Source: Aurantimonas manganoxydans SI85-9A1 (GTDB lineage: Bacteria > Pseudomonadota > Alphaproteobacteria > Rhizobiales > Rhizobiaceae). From it: a stretch of DNA of 64,000 bases. The stretch covers positions 647,180 to 711,179 of the forward strand of contig NZ_CH672387.1 in NCBI RefSeq assembly GCF_000153465.1, read 5' to 3'. The position numbers and the translations under genes are program-made. Positions 23,147 to 32,386 of this stretch are shown here, one piece after another (position 1 is the stretch's first letter; each line of letters begins with the position of its first letter). Under the pieces are notes generated by a model. It was not told the origin of the DNA and did no database searches. It saw nothing but the letters and a program-made list of their open reading frames with translations.

Positions 23147-25339
23147 ATGCGTAACTCACCGGCCGACCGAGGCTTCTCATCGAATGCGACCCGCCGCCTG
23201 GCGCGGTTTCTGTCCCTGTCGGCCGCGGGTCTCGCCCTCGCTCCGGGTTTGGCGCAGGCGCAGGACGCCCCGGTGGTGCTGGACACGGTGACGATCGAGG
23301 CGGCCGGCGGCGAGGCGGACGGCATGTTGGGCGGCGCGATTGCGGGAGCGGCGGGCGCCGACTACGCCGTGGACGGCTACGTCGCCGACACCACCGCATC
23401 GGCCACCAAGACCGACCTGCCGATCGTCAGGGTGCCGCAGATGGTTGCGGTGATCACCGAAGAGCAGCTCGACGATCGCAACGTCCAGTCGCTGACCGAG
23501 GCGCTGACCTATTCGGCGTCGGCGCGGGCGGGCGCCTTCGGCCTCGATCCCCGCTTCGATTCCTTCTACATCCGCGGCTTCGACGCGACCTATACGGGCG
23601 TCTTCCGCGACGGGCTGCGGGACTTCTCCAACAGCTTCCTCCTGAGCCAGGTCGAGCCTTACGGCCTGCAGTCGCTGTCGGTTCTGAAAGGTCCCTCATC
23701 GGGCCTCTACGGCTCGGCCAATGCCGGCGGCATCATCGACCTGACGTCGAAGCGGCCGACGACGGAGAGCTTCCGCGAGATCGGCGCCGAATACGGCACC
23801 AACAACCGCTACCAGGCGACCTTCGACGCCTCGGGGCCGCTTGGCGGATCGGGCTCGACCTTCTACCGGATGACCGGCGTCGCCCGCGATTCGGACACCG
23901 ACAATCCGTTCGTGTCGGACGACGAGCTGCTGATCGCGCCGGCGATCACCTACGCGCCGGATGCCGACACCAGCTTCACCGTTCTCAGCGAACTGCAGCG
24001 GGTCCATACCGGCGGCACCGCGGCCTATGTGCAGGGCAACCGGGACGTGACCGACGTGCCCTATGCGGACCCGAACTTCAACGATCTCGACCAGACCCAG
24101 GGCCGCATCGGCTACGAGTTCGAGCAGCGCCTGTCCGACGTCTTCACCTTCCGCCAGAAGGCCCGCTACCAGGGCATGGATATCTACGGCGAGTATCTCT
24201 ACCCGTACGGGGCGGCGGTGAACGGGATCCTCGACCGCGGCTCGGGCGTCGTGGCGCAGACGCTGCATGGCGGCGTTGCCGACACCCAGCTCGAGGCGAA
24301 GTTCGACACCGGCATTCTGCGGCACACCATGACCGGGGGCATCGACGGCTACTACACCGAGTTCACCAACAAGGAAGGCTACGGCACCGCGCCGTCCCTG
24401 AACCTTGCCAGCCTCGACTACAGCCGCGGCATCGCCCGCCCGGACTACACGGTCGCCGAGGAGCAGACCCAGCGCCAACTCGGCCTGTATCTGCAGGACA
24501 TCATCGAGATCGATCGCCTGACCGTCGCGCTGGGCGCCCGCCACGACTGGGTGAAGACCGAGACCGCGACCGGCGCCCCCGGCGACCTGGGCGAAGCAGA
24601 GGACCAGAGCGACGATGCCTTCACGGGCCGCGTCGGCGTCAGCTACCTCTTCGACAACGGCATTGCGCCCTATGCCAGCTACTCGACGTCCTTCTCGCCC
24701 AATATCGGCCTGAACCCGGACGGCTCGGCCTTCGTGCCGACGACGGCCGAGCAGTACGAGCTGGGCGTCAAGTATCAGGTGCCCGACGTCAATCTGCTGG
24801 TGTCGGCGGCGATCTACCAGATCGAGCAGGAGAAGGGCGTCTTCCTGCAGCCGAGCGCCGATTTCTCGACCAGCGTGCAGGTGCAACTGGACAAGCTGCG
24901 CAGCCGCGGCTTCGAAATCGAAGCGGCCGCTGGCCTCACCGACGGGCTGAACCTGACCCTGTCCTATGCCTATCTCGACATGGAGATCATCGAGGGCGTG
25001 CCCGGCACCGAGGGCAACACACTGTCCTCGCGTCCCCAGCATACGGCAGCGGCCTGGCTCGACTACACGGTGCAGAACGGCTTCGCGAAGGGCTTCGGCA
25101 TCGGCGGCGGCGTGCGTTTCGTCGGCGAGAGCTTCGGCAACGACCGCAACAGCTTCAAGAACGATGCGCGTGCCTATGTCGACGCGGCGCTGCATTACGA
25201 CGTGCAGGCGGTCGAGGGGCTGCGCGTGCAGGTCAACGCCACCAACATCTTCGACGAGGATGCGGCCCTTTGCACCGAAGGCTTCTGCTACGCCGAGCAG
25301 GAGCGCCAGGTCGTCGGCAGTGTGCGCTACCGGTTTTGA
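23147..25339 (+). CDS. TonB-dependent ferrichrome-type siderophore receptor
   Basis: A 730-residue outer-membrane receptor. It has an N-terminal signal peptide (FLSLSAAGLALAPGLAQAQ), a TonB-box-like DTVTIEA, a plug domain (TDLPIVRVPQMVAVITEEQLDDRNVQSL-type start, then FYIRGFDATYTGVFRDGLRD and VLKGPSSGLYGSANAGGIIDL), and a beta barrel ending in a C-terminal aromatic (VRYRF). The plug pattern is that of FhuA-like ferrichrome or ferrioxamine receptors. I chose the ATG at 23147; an ATG three codons upstream is equally possible, while the longer frame would run into the iron box. It faces fhuDBC divergently, completing a hydroxamate uptake system. Confidence 0.93.
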   Translation: MRNSPADRGFSSNATRRLARFLSLSAAGLALAPGLAQAQDAPVVLDTVTIEAAGGEADGMLGGAIAGAAGADYAVDGYVADTTASATKTDLPIVRVPQMVAVITEEQLDDRNVQSLTEALTYSASARAGAFGLDPRFDSFYIRGFDATYTGVFRDGLRDFSNSFLLSQVEPYGLQSLSVLKGPSSGLYGSANAGGIIDLTSKRPTTESFREIGAEYGTNNRYQATFDASGPLGGSGSTFYRMTGVARDSDTDNPFVSDDELLIAPAITYAPDADTSFTVLSELQRVHTGGTAAYVQGNRDVTDVPYADPNFNDLDQTQGRIGYEFEQRLSDVFTFRQKARYQGMDIYGEYLYPYGAAVNGILDRGSGVVAQTLHGGVADTQLEAKFDTGILRHTMTGGIDGYYTEFTNKEGYGTAPSLNLASLDYSRGIARPDYTVAEEQTQRQLGLYLQDIIEIDRLTVALGARHDWVKTETATGAPGDLGEAEDQSDDAFTGRVGVSYLFDNGIAPYASYSTSFSPNIGLNPDGSAFVPTTAEQYELGVKYQVPDVNLLVSAAIYQIEQEKGVFLQPSADFSTSVQVQLDKLRSRGFEIEAAAGLTDGLNLTLSYAYLDMEIIEGVPGTEGNTLSSRPQHTAAAWLDYTVQNGFAKGFGIGGGVRFVGESFGNDRNSFKNDARAYVDAALHYDVQAVEGLRVQVNATNIFDEDAALCTEGFCYAEQERQVVGSVRYRF

Positions 25340-25368
25340 AGGCTCGACGTCACGCAGCACGACATGCG

Positions 25369-25398
25369 AAAGGGGCGGCCCGGCGGGCCGCCCCTTTT
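25369..25398 (+). terminator. Rho-independent terminator after the siderophore receptor gene
   Basis: A perfect 13-base stem (25369-25381 with 25385-25397) closes over a GGC loop. The stem begins AAAGGGG and ends CCCCTTT, so the T-run (25395-25398) serves plus-strand transcripts and the A-run serves minus-strand transcripts. It sits between two convergent genes and probably works both ways. Confidence 0.88.
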
Positions 25399-25436
25399 CG
25401 TTCCAGGATGGGCCGGGGCCCCGCCGCGTCCGACGA

Positions 25437-26330
25437 TCAGACCGAGACGTATTTGCGCCAGTCGTGCTCTTCCTTGAAGCCGAGGACCTCGCGGATCTTG
25501 CGGTTGGACAGCGGCGCCTCGTATTCACCGAGCTCCCGGGTGATCGGGATCTGCGGGCAATAGGTCTTCAGGAATTCGGCCGTCGGCATGGTGGCGGTGA
25601 TGGTGTCGTTGGTGGCGTTGAACGCCTGGAAACCCAGCCCGTCCTTGGCGATCGCCAGATCGACCATCTGGCCAAGATCGCGGGCGTCGATATAGCTCCA
25701 GGCATTGCGCTTGCGCGACATCGGATCGGCGAGGAAGCCGGGGAACATGTCGTATTCATGCGGCTCGATGACGTTGCCGATGCGCAGGGCATAGATGTCG
25801 GCACCCGAGCGCATGGCGAAGGCACGGGCGGTCTTCTCGTTCAGCACCTTGGACAGGCCATAGCTGTCCATCGGGTCGATGTCGTAATCCTCTTCCAGCG
25901 GGAAGTGGTGGAAATCCTTGTCGCCCTCGGCGAAGCACACGCCGTAGGTCGTCTCGCTGGAGGCGATGACGATCTTGCGGATGCCGAGCTTCACCGCCGC
26001 CTCGATGACGTTGTAGGTGCCCATCGTGTTGACGCGGAAGGTCTCGTTGTCCGGCCGGATCAGCACGCGCGGGATCGCCGCGAAATGTACCACGGCGTCG
26101 ATCGGCGCTGGCCCGGTGCCGGTGGCGAACTCGTCGAGCCCGAAATGGCTGGAGAGGGCGTTGTACATCTGCCCGCTGTCGGTGATGTCGGCATTCAGAT
26201 TCTCGACGCCCTCATGCTCGAAGGGCACGAGATCGACATTCAGCACCTTGTGTCCCTTGTCGACGAGATAGGGGACGACGTGGCGGCCGGCCTTGCCGGT
26301 GCCGCCGGTGAAGACGATGCGCTTGCTCAT
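25437..26330 (-). CDS. NAD(P)-dependent epimerase/dehydrogenase (extended SDR)
   Basis: A 297-residue extended SDR. The N-terminus is KRIVFTGGTGKAGRHVVPYLVDKG, a GxxGxxG dinucleotide-binding motif. The catalytic Ser/Thr (ASSETTYG) and Tyr-Lys pair (YGLSKVLNEK) are present. The ATG at 26330 follows AGGGAG with good spacing. The frame continues open far upstream, but that sequence is the antisense or shifted frame of the permease. It lies downstream of a ribose-type ABC importer, suggesting it oxidises or epimerises the imported sugar. Similarity to uronate dehydrogenases is possible; the substrate is not determined. Confidence 0.85.
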   Translation of the reverse strand: MSKRIVFTGGTGKAGRHVVPYLVDKGHKVLNVDLVPFEHEGVENLNADITDSGQMYNALSSHFGLDEFATGTGPAPIDAVVHFAAIPRVLIRPDNETFRVNTMGTYNVIEAAVKLGIRKIVIASSETTYGVCFAEGDKDFHHFPLEEDYDIDPMDSYGLSKVLNEKTARAFAMRSGADIYALRIGNVIEPHEYDMFPGFLADPMSRKRNAWSYIDARDLGQMVDLAIAKDGLGFQAFNATNDTITATMPTAEFLKTYCPQIPITRELGEYEAPLSNRKIREVLGFKEEHDWRKYVSV

Positions 26331-26473
26331 TTCTGGAACTCCCTGTCGAAATCTCTTGGCGCCGGACGGAGGACCGCCTCTGCGGCCATGGCACCCGCAA
26401 GGCCGCCGGCGCCCCTTCCGCCGAGTTGGGGCGGATCGGTCCCGCGGCCAGTGCGCAGTCTGGTCCCTGCTGA

Positions 26474-27472
26474 CTATTCCCGCAGTCTGAGATTGCGGAT
26501 GCGGTCGAACAGCACCGCCAGAATGATCGCCCCGCCGATAAAGGCGCCCTGCCAGAAGGCGTTGATGCCGAGGAGGCCGAGGCTGTTGCGGATGACTTCG
26601 ATCAGCGCCGCGCCGACAAGGGCGCCAAAGGCGGTGCCGACGCCGCCGGCAAGATTGGCGCCGCCGATCACCGCCGCGGCGATGACCTGCAGTTCCATGC
26701 CGGCGCCGATATTGGTCGTCACAGCCCCCAGCCAGCCGGTCTGGATGATGCCGGCGATACCCGCGGTCAGCGCCGAGATCATGTAGACCGCGACCTTGAT
26801 CGGGCGCACCGGAACGCCTGTGAGGGTGGCGGCATGCTCGTTGCCGCCGATCGCGAAGACATGCCGGCCGAACCGGGTCCAGCGCAGGATGAAGCCGGTG
26901 ATCAGCGCCAGCACGACCATGTAGATGACCGGGTTGGCGATGCCGAAGAAGAAGGCCCCGCCGCCCAGCGCTAGGAGCTGGTCGTGGTCCGGGCCGAACT
27001 CGAAGACCACCGTGTTGTTCGACACGACCATGGCGAGGCTGCGGGCCAGCGACAGCATGCCGAGCGTGACCACGAAGGGCGGAAAATCGAGATAGGCGAT
27101 CAGAATGCCGTTGAAGGCACCGACGAGAAGCGCCGTGCCGATGGCCGCGGCGATGCCGATCTCGATGGAGTAGCCCGCATGCATAACCACGGCGAGCACC
27201 ATGGAGCACAGGCACAGGACCGAACCCACCGACAGGTCGATGCCGCCGCTGATGATGACCAGCGTCATGCCCAGCGCGATGATGGCGGTGAAGGTGACGT
27301 TCCGGCTGATATTGTAGAGGTTCCTGCTGGTGGCGAAGGAATCCGTTGCAAGGGACAGATAGAGGCAGGCGGCCAGGAGCGCGACGACGACCCAGAAGGT
27401 CTGGCTCGCAACCATCGAACTCAGCCAACTCGGATGCTTGTGTTCGACGGGCTGTTCCAGCGTGAAAGCCAT
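26474..27472 (-). CDS. Ribose-type sugar ABC transporter permease
   Basis: A 332-residue membrane protein of the RbsC/AraH family with about ten helices. Recognisable segments include ALGMTLVIISGGIDLSVGSVL, the most conserved part of the family, FPPFVVTLGMLSLARSLAMV and GRHVFAIGGNEHAATLTGV. It forms the inner-membrane channel of a carbohydrate importer with the ATPase gene immediately upstream. The binding protein is encoded divergently at 28965. The transported sugar is unknown. Confidence 0.92.
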   Translation of the reverse strand: MAFTLEQPVEHKHPSWLSSMVASQTFWVVVALLAACLYLSLATDSFATSRNLYNISRNVTFTAIIALGMTLVIISGGIDLSVGSVLCLCSMVLAVVMHAGYSIEIGIAAAIGTALLVGAFNGILIAYLDFPPFVVTLGMLSLARSLAMVVSNNTVVFEFGPDHDQLLALGGGAFFFGIANPVIYMVVLALITGFILRWTRFGRHVFAIGGNEHAATLTGVPVRPIKVAVYMISALTAGIAGIIQTGWLGAVTTNIGAGMELQVIAAAVIGGANLAGGVGTAFGALVGAALIEVIRNSLGLLGINAFWQGAFIGGAIILAVLFDRIRNLRLRE

Positions 27473-27536
27473 GGGGCGGTGTCCTGGTCGGCGTGGGGTG
27501 AAGGGAGCGGGCGGTCGACGGGGGTGTCAGCCCGCC

Positions 27537-28277
27537 TCAGGCATGTTCGATGGCGCCGGTGATGAGCCCGGTCACTTCCTCAGGGGAGCTGTCGGCGACG
27601 GGCTTGTCGGCGACCTTGCGGCCGCGGCGCATGACGATGACCCGGTCGGCGACGGTGAAGACGTCCGGCATGCGGTGGCTGATCAGGACGACGGTGATGC
27701 CCTGGTCGCGCAGCCGGCGGATGAGACTGAGCACCTCGGCGACCTGGCGCACGGAGATCGCGGCGGTGGGTTCGTCCATCAGAACGATCTTGGCATCCGA
27801 AAGCCGCGTGCGGGCGATGGCGACGGCCTGGCGCTGGCCGCCGGACATCTTCCGCACCAGATCACGCGGTCGCGTTTCGGATTTCAGCTCCGCGAAGATT
27901 TCGGCCGAGCGCCGGTACATGCCGGCATAGTCGAGAATGCTGAACGGCCAGACGCCGCGCCGCAATTCGCGGCCGAGATAGACATTGGCGGCGGCCGTGA
28001 GATTGTCGCAAAGGGCGAGGTCCTGATGGACGATCTCGATGCCGTGCTCGCGGGCCTCGACCGGCCGGTGCATGACCAGCGGCTTGTCGTTCATGCGCAG
28101 GGTGCCGTGGGTGGGGCGGAAGTTGCCGGCGATCATCTTGACCAGCGTCGACTTGCCGGCGCCGTTGTCACCCATCAGTCCGACGACCTCGCCCGGCATC
28201 AGGGAAAAGGACACGTCGTTGACGGCGTGAATGGCGCCGAAATGCTTCGATATGTTGCTGAGTTCGAGAACCGACAC
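27537..28277 (-). CDS. Sugar ABC transporter ATPase (single-domain)
   Basis: A 246-residue ATPase with Walker A GDNGAGKSTLVKM, signature MSGGQRQAVAIAR, Walker B IVLMDEPTAAI and switch VLISHRM. It resembles one half of the duplicated RbsA/XylG ATPases; single-domain versions are common in alphaproteobacterial FrcA-type systems. I chose the GTG at 28277 because the conserved LELSNISKHFGAIHAVNDVSF begins two codons on and GGGGGAA lies upstream. The open frame extends 23 codons further. It is the first gene of the ATPase-permease-epimerase operon. Confidence 0.9.
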   Translation of the reverse strand: MSVLELSNISKHFGAIHAVNDVSFSLMPGEVVGLMGDNGAGKSTLVKMIAGNFRPTHGTLRMNDKPLVMHRPVEAREHGIEIVHQDLALCDNLTAAANVYLGRELRRGVWPFSILDYAGMYRRSAEIFAELKSETRPRDLVRKMSGGQRQAVAIARTRLSDAKIVLMDEPTAAISVRQVAEVLSLIRRLRDQGITVVLISHRMPDVFTVADRVIVMRRGRKVADKPVADSSPEEVTGLITGAIEHA

Positions 28278-28361
28278 GTCAGACCATTCCCCCCGTTCCC
28301 GGCCGCCGTCCCCGTCCGGTCGCCGCGCGACGGCACGGCGATGCACCGGCTGCGGCAGCCG

Positions 28362-28378
28362 TATTCCGCTAGGGAATA
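28362..28378. promoter_or_regulatory. Perfect inverted repeat TATTCC-N5-GGAATA, candidate operator
   Basis: TATTCC at 28362-28367 pairs with GGAATA at 28373-28378 around a GCTAG centre. It lies 85 bases upstream of the sugar ATPase start, a usual place for an operator. No regulator gene adjoins the importer, so the cognate protein is unknown. Confidence 0.45.
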
Positions 28379-28506
28379 TGGGCGCATACGGTGCGTCGGC
28401 GCCGTCTTTCGAGGGCGATAAGGCACGCTCAGGGCCTCTCCGTCAACGACGCGCCGGAGCAAATTCGGCCAGAATCTCATTTTTTACTTCGTCAGGAAAA
28501 ATGCGG

Positions 28507-28535
28507 TTGACCGGTTTTGCGTCGCGCGCTTAGAT
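28507..28535 (+). promoter_or_regulatory. Sigma-70-like promoter toward the sugar-binding protein gene
   Basis: TTGACC (28507-28512) and TTAGAT (28530-28535) are separated by exactly 17 bases. Both hexamers are close to the housekeeping consensus, and the site stands within an AT-richer part of the region. Confidence 0.5.
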
Positions 28536-28964
28536 GACGCTCATTCGCTGCAAGCAAGTGCGGCGCAATAACTTTTATGGTGCGGTGCAGTTGTTTGTTC
28601 TGCCGCCGCCCGACGATCGCCGTCGGGTCGGCGCGACGCGATTTGCCATGTTCCGTGTGTCGGGATCGGAGCCTGGTCTCGTGGACAGACGGGGTTGCTT
28701 TGACGGGATGCAGGGCGTGACGAATTCGTTTGCGGCTTGACCTTCGCTGTCCGGATGGGCGGCGCCGGCATCTTCAAGGGCGCACGCGGGAGGCGCGCGC
28801 CGGATCGGCGGCTCAGGTCGGCTGCGCGGGCCATTGGTTCGGTCCGCCTTCGTCCCGGGGCTTTCATCACGCAGCAGGAACCGGATTGCGGACGCAGCGC
28901 CGCAGCCGCAAGGGAGCCGTCGTCCTTCTTGCGAGAGGCGCGGTCCATCACTGGGGAGGACGAC

Positions 28965-29960
28965 ATGAGAAAACTGACGTTACTGGCCGCAGCAGCGGTG
29001 ACGGCGCTGGCGGTCGGGGCAGGACCGGCACTGGCCAAGAAGCAGTTGGTGATCGTGGTGAAGGGCCTCGACAATCCGTTCTTCGAGGCGATCAACCAGG
29101 GCTGTCAGAAGTGGAACGGCGAGAACCCCGATTCCGAATATGAGTGCTTCTACACCGGCCCCGCCTCGACCTCCGACGAGGCCGGCGAGGCGCAGATCGT
29201 GCAGGACATGCTGGGCAAGGCCGACACCGCCGCCATGGCGATCTCGCCGTCCAACGCCAAGCTGATCGCCCAGACCATCAAGATCTCCAACCCGACCGTG
29301 CCGATCATGACTATCGACGCGGATCTGGCGGAGGAGGATGCCGGCCTGCGCATGACCTATCTGGGCACGGACAATTACCTGATGGGCAAGCGGATCGGCG
29401 AATACATCGCCGAGGCCAAGCCCGACGGCGGCACGATCTGCTCCATCCAGGGCAATCCGGGCGCCGACAACATCCTGCGCCGCGCCCAGGGCATGCGCGA
29501 CGCGTTGTCGGGCGAGGAAGGCCTGCCGGCGCTGGCCGGCGAGGGCGGCTGGACCGAGGTTTCCGGTTGCCCGGTCTTCACCAATGACGACGGCGCCAAG
29601 GGCGTTCAGGCGATGACCGACATCCTCGCCGCCAATCCCGAGCTCGACGCCTTCGGCATCATGGGCGGCTGGCCGCTCTTCGGCGCCCCGCAGCCCTATC
29701 GCGATCTCATCGGCCCCTATGCCGACCGGATCGCCAGCAACGACTTCGTCGTCGGCGCCGCCGACACGATCGGCGAAGAGGTGGCGATCGCCGGCGAAGG
29801 GCTGGTAACTGCGCTCGTCGGCCAGCGGCCTTTCGAGATGGGCTATCTGGCGCCCTCGGTGATGATCGACCTAATCGAGGGCAAGGATGTCGATGACCCG
29901 GTCTTCACCGGCCTCGACGAGTGCACCAAGGACACCGTCGACACCTGCATCCAGAAGTAA
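28965..29960 (+). CDS. Periplasmic sugar-binding protein (RbsB-like)
   Basis: A 331-residue substrate-binding protein. It has a signal peptide (MRKLTLLAAAAVTALAVGAG, cleavage near ALA-KK) and the type I periplasmic-binding fold (KKQLVIVVKGLDNPFFEAINQGC; MAISPSNAKLIAQTIK; TIDADLAEEDAGLRMTYLGTDNY). The ATG at 28965 follows GGGGAGGA. It is divergent from the ATPase-permease operon, which it presumably serves. The GTDN and DNPFFEAI motifs match RbsB-family proteins that bind ribose, xylose, fructose or related sugars. Confidence 0.92.
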   Translation: MRKLTLLAAAAVTALAVGAGPALAKKQLVIVVKGLDNPFFEAINQGCQKWNGENPDSEYECFYTGPASTSDEAGEAQIVQDMLGKADTAAMAISPSNAKLIAQTIKISNPTVPIMTIDADLAEEDAGLRMTYLGTDNYLMGKRIGEYIAEAKPDGGTICSIQGNPGADNILRRAQGMRDALSGEEGLPALAGEGGWTEVSGCPVFTNDDGAKGVQAMTDILAANPELDAFGIMGGWPLFGAPQPYRDLIGPYADRIASNDFVVGAADTIGEEVAIAGEGLVTALVGQRPFEMGYLAPSVMIDLIEGKDVDDPVFTGLDECTKDTVDTCIQK

Positions 29961-30017
29961 CGCCGCAAAAGGGGGGGGCGCTCGGCCCTCCTTGACGGCC
30001 CACTGGCTGAGAATCCG

Positions 30018-30051
30018 AACGGGCGCCTGCGATCGATCGCGGGCGCCCGTT
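30018..30051. terminator. Putative stem-loop after the sugar-binding protein gene
   Basis: A perfect ten-base stem (30018-30027 with 30042-30051) flanks a self-complementary loop containing GCGATCGATCGC. It sits between the convergent sugar-binding-protein and acyl-CoA synthetase genes. Only a short T-run follows, so efficiency is uncertain. Confidence 0.55.
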
Positions 30052-30098
30052 GCCTGTTGGGGCGAGCCTTTGCACCCGCCGGACGTCTCGACGCAGCC

Positions 30099-31733
30099 TC
30101 AGACGTCCCGGGCGGCGTCGGTTCTGGCCTGTTCGCGCAAGGGGGATTTCATCAGCTTGCCATTGGCGTTGCGGGGCAGGGGATCGGTGGTGAAGACGAA
30201 GCGGTCGGGGATCTTGTAGTCGGCCAGGCGCACGCGGCAGAAGGCGGCGAGAACGGTTTCGTCGATCTCGGCGTCGCGGCGGTGGACGAAGGCCTGGACC
30301 TTCTCGCCGAGGACCGGGTCGGGATAGGGCACGACGGCGACTTCGGCGACGCCCGGGTGGAAGGCGAGGACGTTCTCGACCTCGGCGCTGAACACCTTGT
30401 AGCCGCCGCGGTTGATCATGTCCTTCAGGCGGTCGTGGATGAACAGATAGCCGGCTTCGTCGAGCCGGCCGACATCGCCGGAGCGCCAGGCGCCATCAAT
30501 GAAGGATTCGGCCGTCTTTTCCGGCAGGTTCCAGTAGCCCGGCACGACCATCGGCCCGCCGATCCAGACCTCGCCGGACTGTCCGCGCGGGACCTCGTGT
30601 CCCTCGCTGTCCATGATGCGGATATTGGCGCCGGGCACGGGCGCCCCGACGCTGGCCGGGCGGGCGATCTGGCCGCCGGCCGGCATGATCGTCGCCGGCG
30701 AGGTGGTTTCGGTGGCGCCATAGGCCTGGACGAGGTCGAGATTGGGGAGAAGCTGCGCCACCCGCTCGATGGTCGCGACCGGCATCGGCGCGCCGCCGAA
30801 GGAACCGACCCGCCAGTGGCTCAGGTCGTGGCGGGTGAAATCGGCGCGCAGCAGGCAGAGATTGTACATGGCCGGCACCATGATGGTGAAGGTCATGCGC
30901 TCGGCGGTCGCCAGCGCCAGGAAGGCATCGGCCTCGAACCGGGCCATCATGACCACGGCCCCGCCAACGCCGAGCAGGGCAAAGACGTTGGCAATCAGTC
31001 CCGTGACGTGACTGGCCGGCACGGCGACGATGGTGCGGTCGGCCGCAGTCAGTCGCATGCAGTGGCGATAGACCAGACAGGAATGGGCGATGTTGAGATG
31101 TGTGAGCATCGCCCCCTTGGGGTTCCCGGTGGTGCCCGAGGTGTAAAGGATGACGGCGAGATCCTCCTCGGCGAGCGGCACCGGCAGCGCGTCGGTCGCG
31201 AGCGTCTGCGAGGCCGTGGCAAGGATCTCGGCGAAGGGGTCGCGGGCGTCTTCGGTCGTGTCCGGTTCGGCGCCGATGGCCAGACGGCGCGCGCCTTCCG
31301 GCAGGCGGTGAGCTAGTTCAGCCTCACAGATGGTCAGTGCCGCGCCGCAATCGTCGAGAATGTAGGCGAGTTCCGGCGAGCTCGCCCTTGTGCTCAGGGG
31401 CACGATGACGATGCCGGCCCGCACCCCGCCGACGAGCGCGGCGACGAATTCCCAGCGATTGCCGACCAGAAGCCCGACGCGATCACCGCGCGAAATGCCC
31501 TCGGCCGTCAGGAGGGCTGCGACCTGATCCGCCATGACGCGCAGGCGGGCATGGGAAATGCGGACGCTGCCGCAGATGACGGCGTCGCCGTGCGGATTGG
31601 CGGCGGCCGCCGCCGCCAGCATGGCATCGAGGTCGCGGGGTCGGTCGGCGAAGACGTCGAGGGTGCGATCGCCGAAATGCGGCTCCTGCCGCAGGGCCGG
31701 CGCGTCGGGCCAGAAGCGATCGCCCTGGCTCAC
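30099..31733 (-). CDS. Acyl-CoA synthetase (AMP-forming ligase)
   Basis: A 544-residue ANL-superfamily ligase that activates a carboxylic acid as an acyl-adenylate and then a CoA thioester. The AMP-binding P-loop is ILYTSGTTGNPKGAM; later motifs are YGATETTS, GDVGRLDEAGYLFIHDRLKDMINRGGYKVFSAEVE and the catalytic lysine segment LPRNANGKLMKSPL near the C-terminus. The ATG overlaps the livF-like stop by four bases, so this enzyme is co-transcribed with a Liv-type importer. That arrangement implies the imported substrate is a carboxylate (for example aromatic or short-chain) that is activated with CoA on entry. The exact acid is unknown. Confidence 0.9.
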   Translation of the reverse strand: MSQGDRFWPDAPALRQEPHFGDRTLDVFADRPRDLDAMLAAAAAANPHGDAVICGSVRISHARLRVMADQVAALLTAEGISRGDRVGLLVGNRWEFVAALVGGVRAGIVIVPLSTRASSPELAYILDDCGAALTICEAELAHRLPEGARRLAIGAEPDTTEDARDPFAEILATASQTLATDALPVPLAEEDLAVILYTSGTTGNPKGAMLTHLNIAHSCLVYRHCMRLTAADRTIVAVPASHVTGLIANVFALLGVGGAVVMMARFEADAFLALATAERMTFTIMVPAMYNLCLLRADFTRHDLSHWRVGSFGGAPMPVATIERVAQLLPNLDLVQAYGATETTSPATIMPAGGQIARPASVGAPVPGANIRIMDSEGHEVPRGQSGEVWIGGPMVVPGYWNLPEKTAESFIDGAWRSGDVGRLDEAGYLFIHDRLKDMINRGGYKVFSAEVENVLAFHPGVAEVAVVPYPDPVLGEKVQAFVHRRDAEIDETVLAAFCRVRLADYKIPDRFVFTTDPLPRNANGKLMKSPLREQARTDAARDV

Positions 31734-32383
31734 GCGGCCGCGTCCATGGCGTTGGCACCCCGCTCGATCCCGAAGACATGGTCGAGCACGGTGTGCGAAT
31801 GGGTCATCTCCGACATGCTCATGACGATGGAGAGCTTTTCGCTCTTCAGCGCCGAGATGACGTCGGAGAGGCGCTGGGCCAGTGCCGGCGCGACACCCTC
31901 GAAAGGCTCGTCGAGCAGCAGCAGCCGGTGCCCGGCGGTCAGCGCCCGACCGAGCGCCACCATCTTCTGCTGGCCGCCCGAGAGCTGCAGCGCCTTGCGT
32001 TTCGCCATGCCCTTCAGTTCGGGCATCACCTCGTAGACGAAGTCGAGCCGCGCCTTGCCGTCGAGGCCGGAAATGACCCAGCTCGGCAGCAGCATGTTTT
32101 CTTCCACCGACAGTTCGGGGATCAGGCCGCGGGTTTCCGGCATGTAGCCGATGCCCTCGGCGGCGCGGGCGTGGACCGGCTGCTTGGCCATGTCCTGCCC
32201 GTCGAAGCGGATGCGGCCCCTGGAGACGGCGGCGATGCCCATGATGGCGCGCATGACGGTGGTCTTGCCGGCGCCGTTGCGGCCGGCCAGCCCGACCATG
32301 GCGCCGGGCTCGACGCTCATCGAAAAACCGCGCACGGCCTCGACCGGGCCGATCTTCACCTGGATGTTCTCTAAGGTCAGCAT
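31730..32383 (-). CDS. Branched-chain-type ABC transporter ATPase (LivF-like)
   Basis: A 217-residue ATPase with Walker A GRNGAGKTTVMRA, signature LSGGQQKMVALGRAL and Walker B LLLLDEPFEGVAP, in the arrangement of LivF proteins. It pairs with the LivG-like ATPase encoded three bases upstream. Its stop overlaps the acyl-CoA synthetase start. The family imports branched-chain amino acids but also many aromatic and organic acids; the operon context favours an organic acid here. Confidence 0.9.
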   Translation of the reverse strand: MLTLENIQVKIGPVEAVRGFSMSVEPGAMVGLAGRNGAGKTTVMRAIMGIAAVSRGRIRFDGQDMAKQPVHARAAEGIGYMPETRGLIPELSVEENMLLPSWVISGLDGKARLDFVYEVMPELKGMAKRKALQLSGGQQKMVALGRALTAGHRLLLLDEPFEGVAPALAQRLSDVISALKSEKLSIVMSMSEMTHSHTVLDHVFGIERGANAMDAAA

Positions 32384-32386
32384 GGT

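Larger units (their letters stand above)
28278..28964. other. Gene-free divergent regulatory region of the sugar importer
   Basis: About 690 bases between the minus-strand ATPase gene and the plus-strand binding-protein gene. No convincing coding frame is present. It holds a perfect inverted repeat at 28362-28378 and a sigma-70-like promoter at 28507-28535. The leader from that promoter to the binding-protein start would be about 420 bases, which is long, so closer promoters may exist. Confidence 0.6.

Noticed and set aside
23696-26786. Long frames on both strands over the receptor gene and beyond (minus 23696-25528, plus 24966-26786)
   Set aside because: Both overlap the strongly supported TonB-dependent receptor and epimerase genes in other frames and lack motifs.
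28541-29095. A 184-codon minus-strand frame across the sugar-binding protein start
   Set aside because: It is antisense to a signal peptide and binding-protein gene and has no recognisable features.
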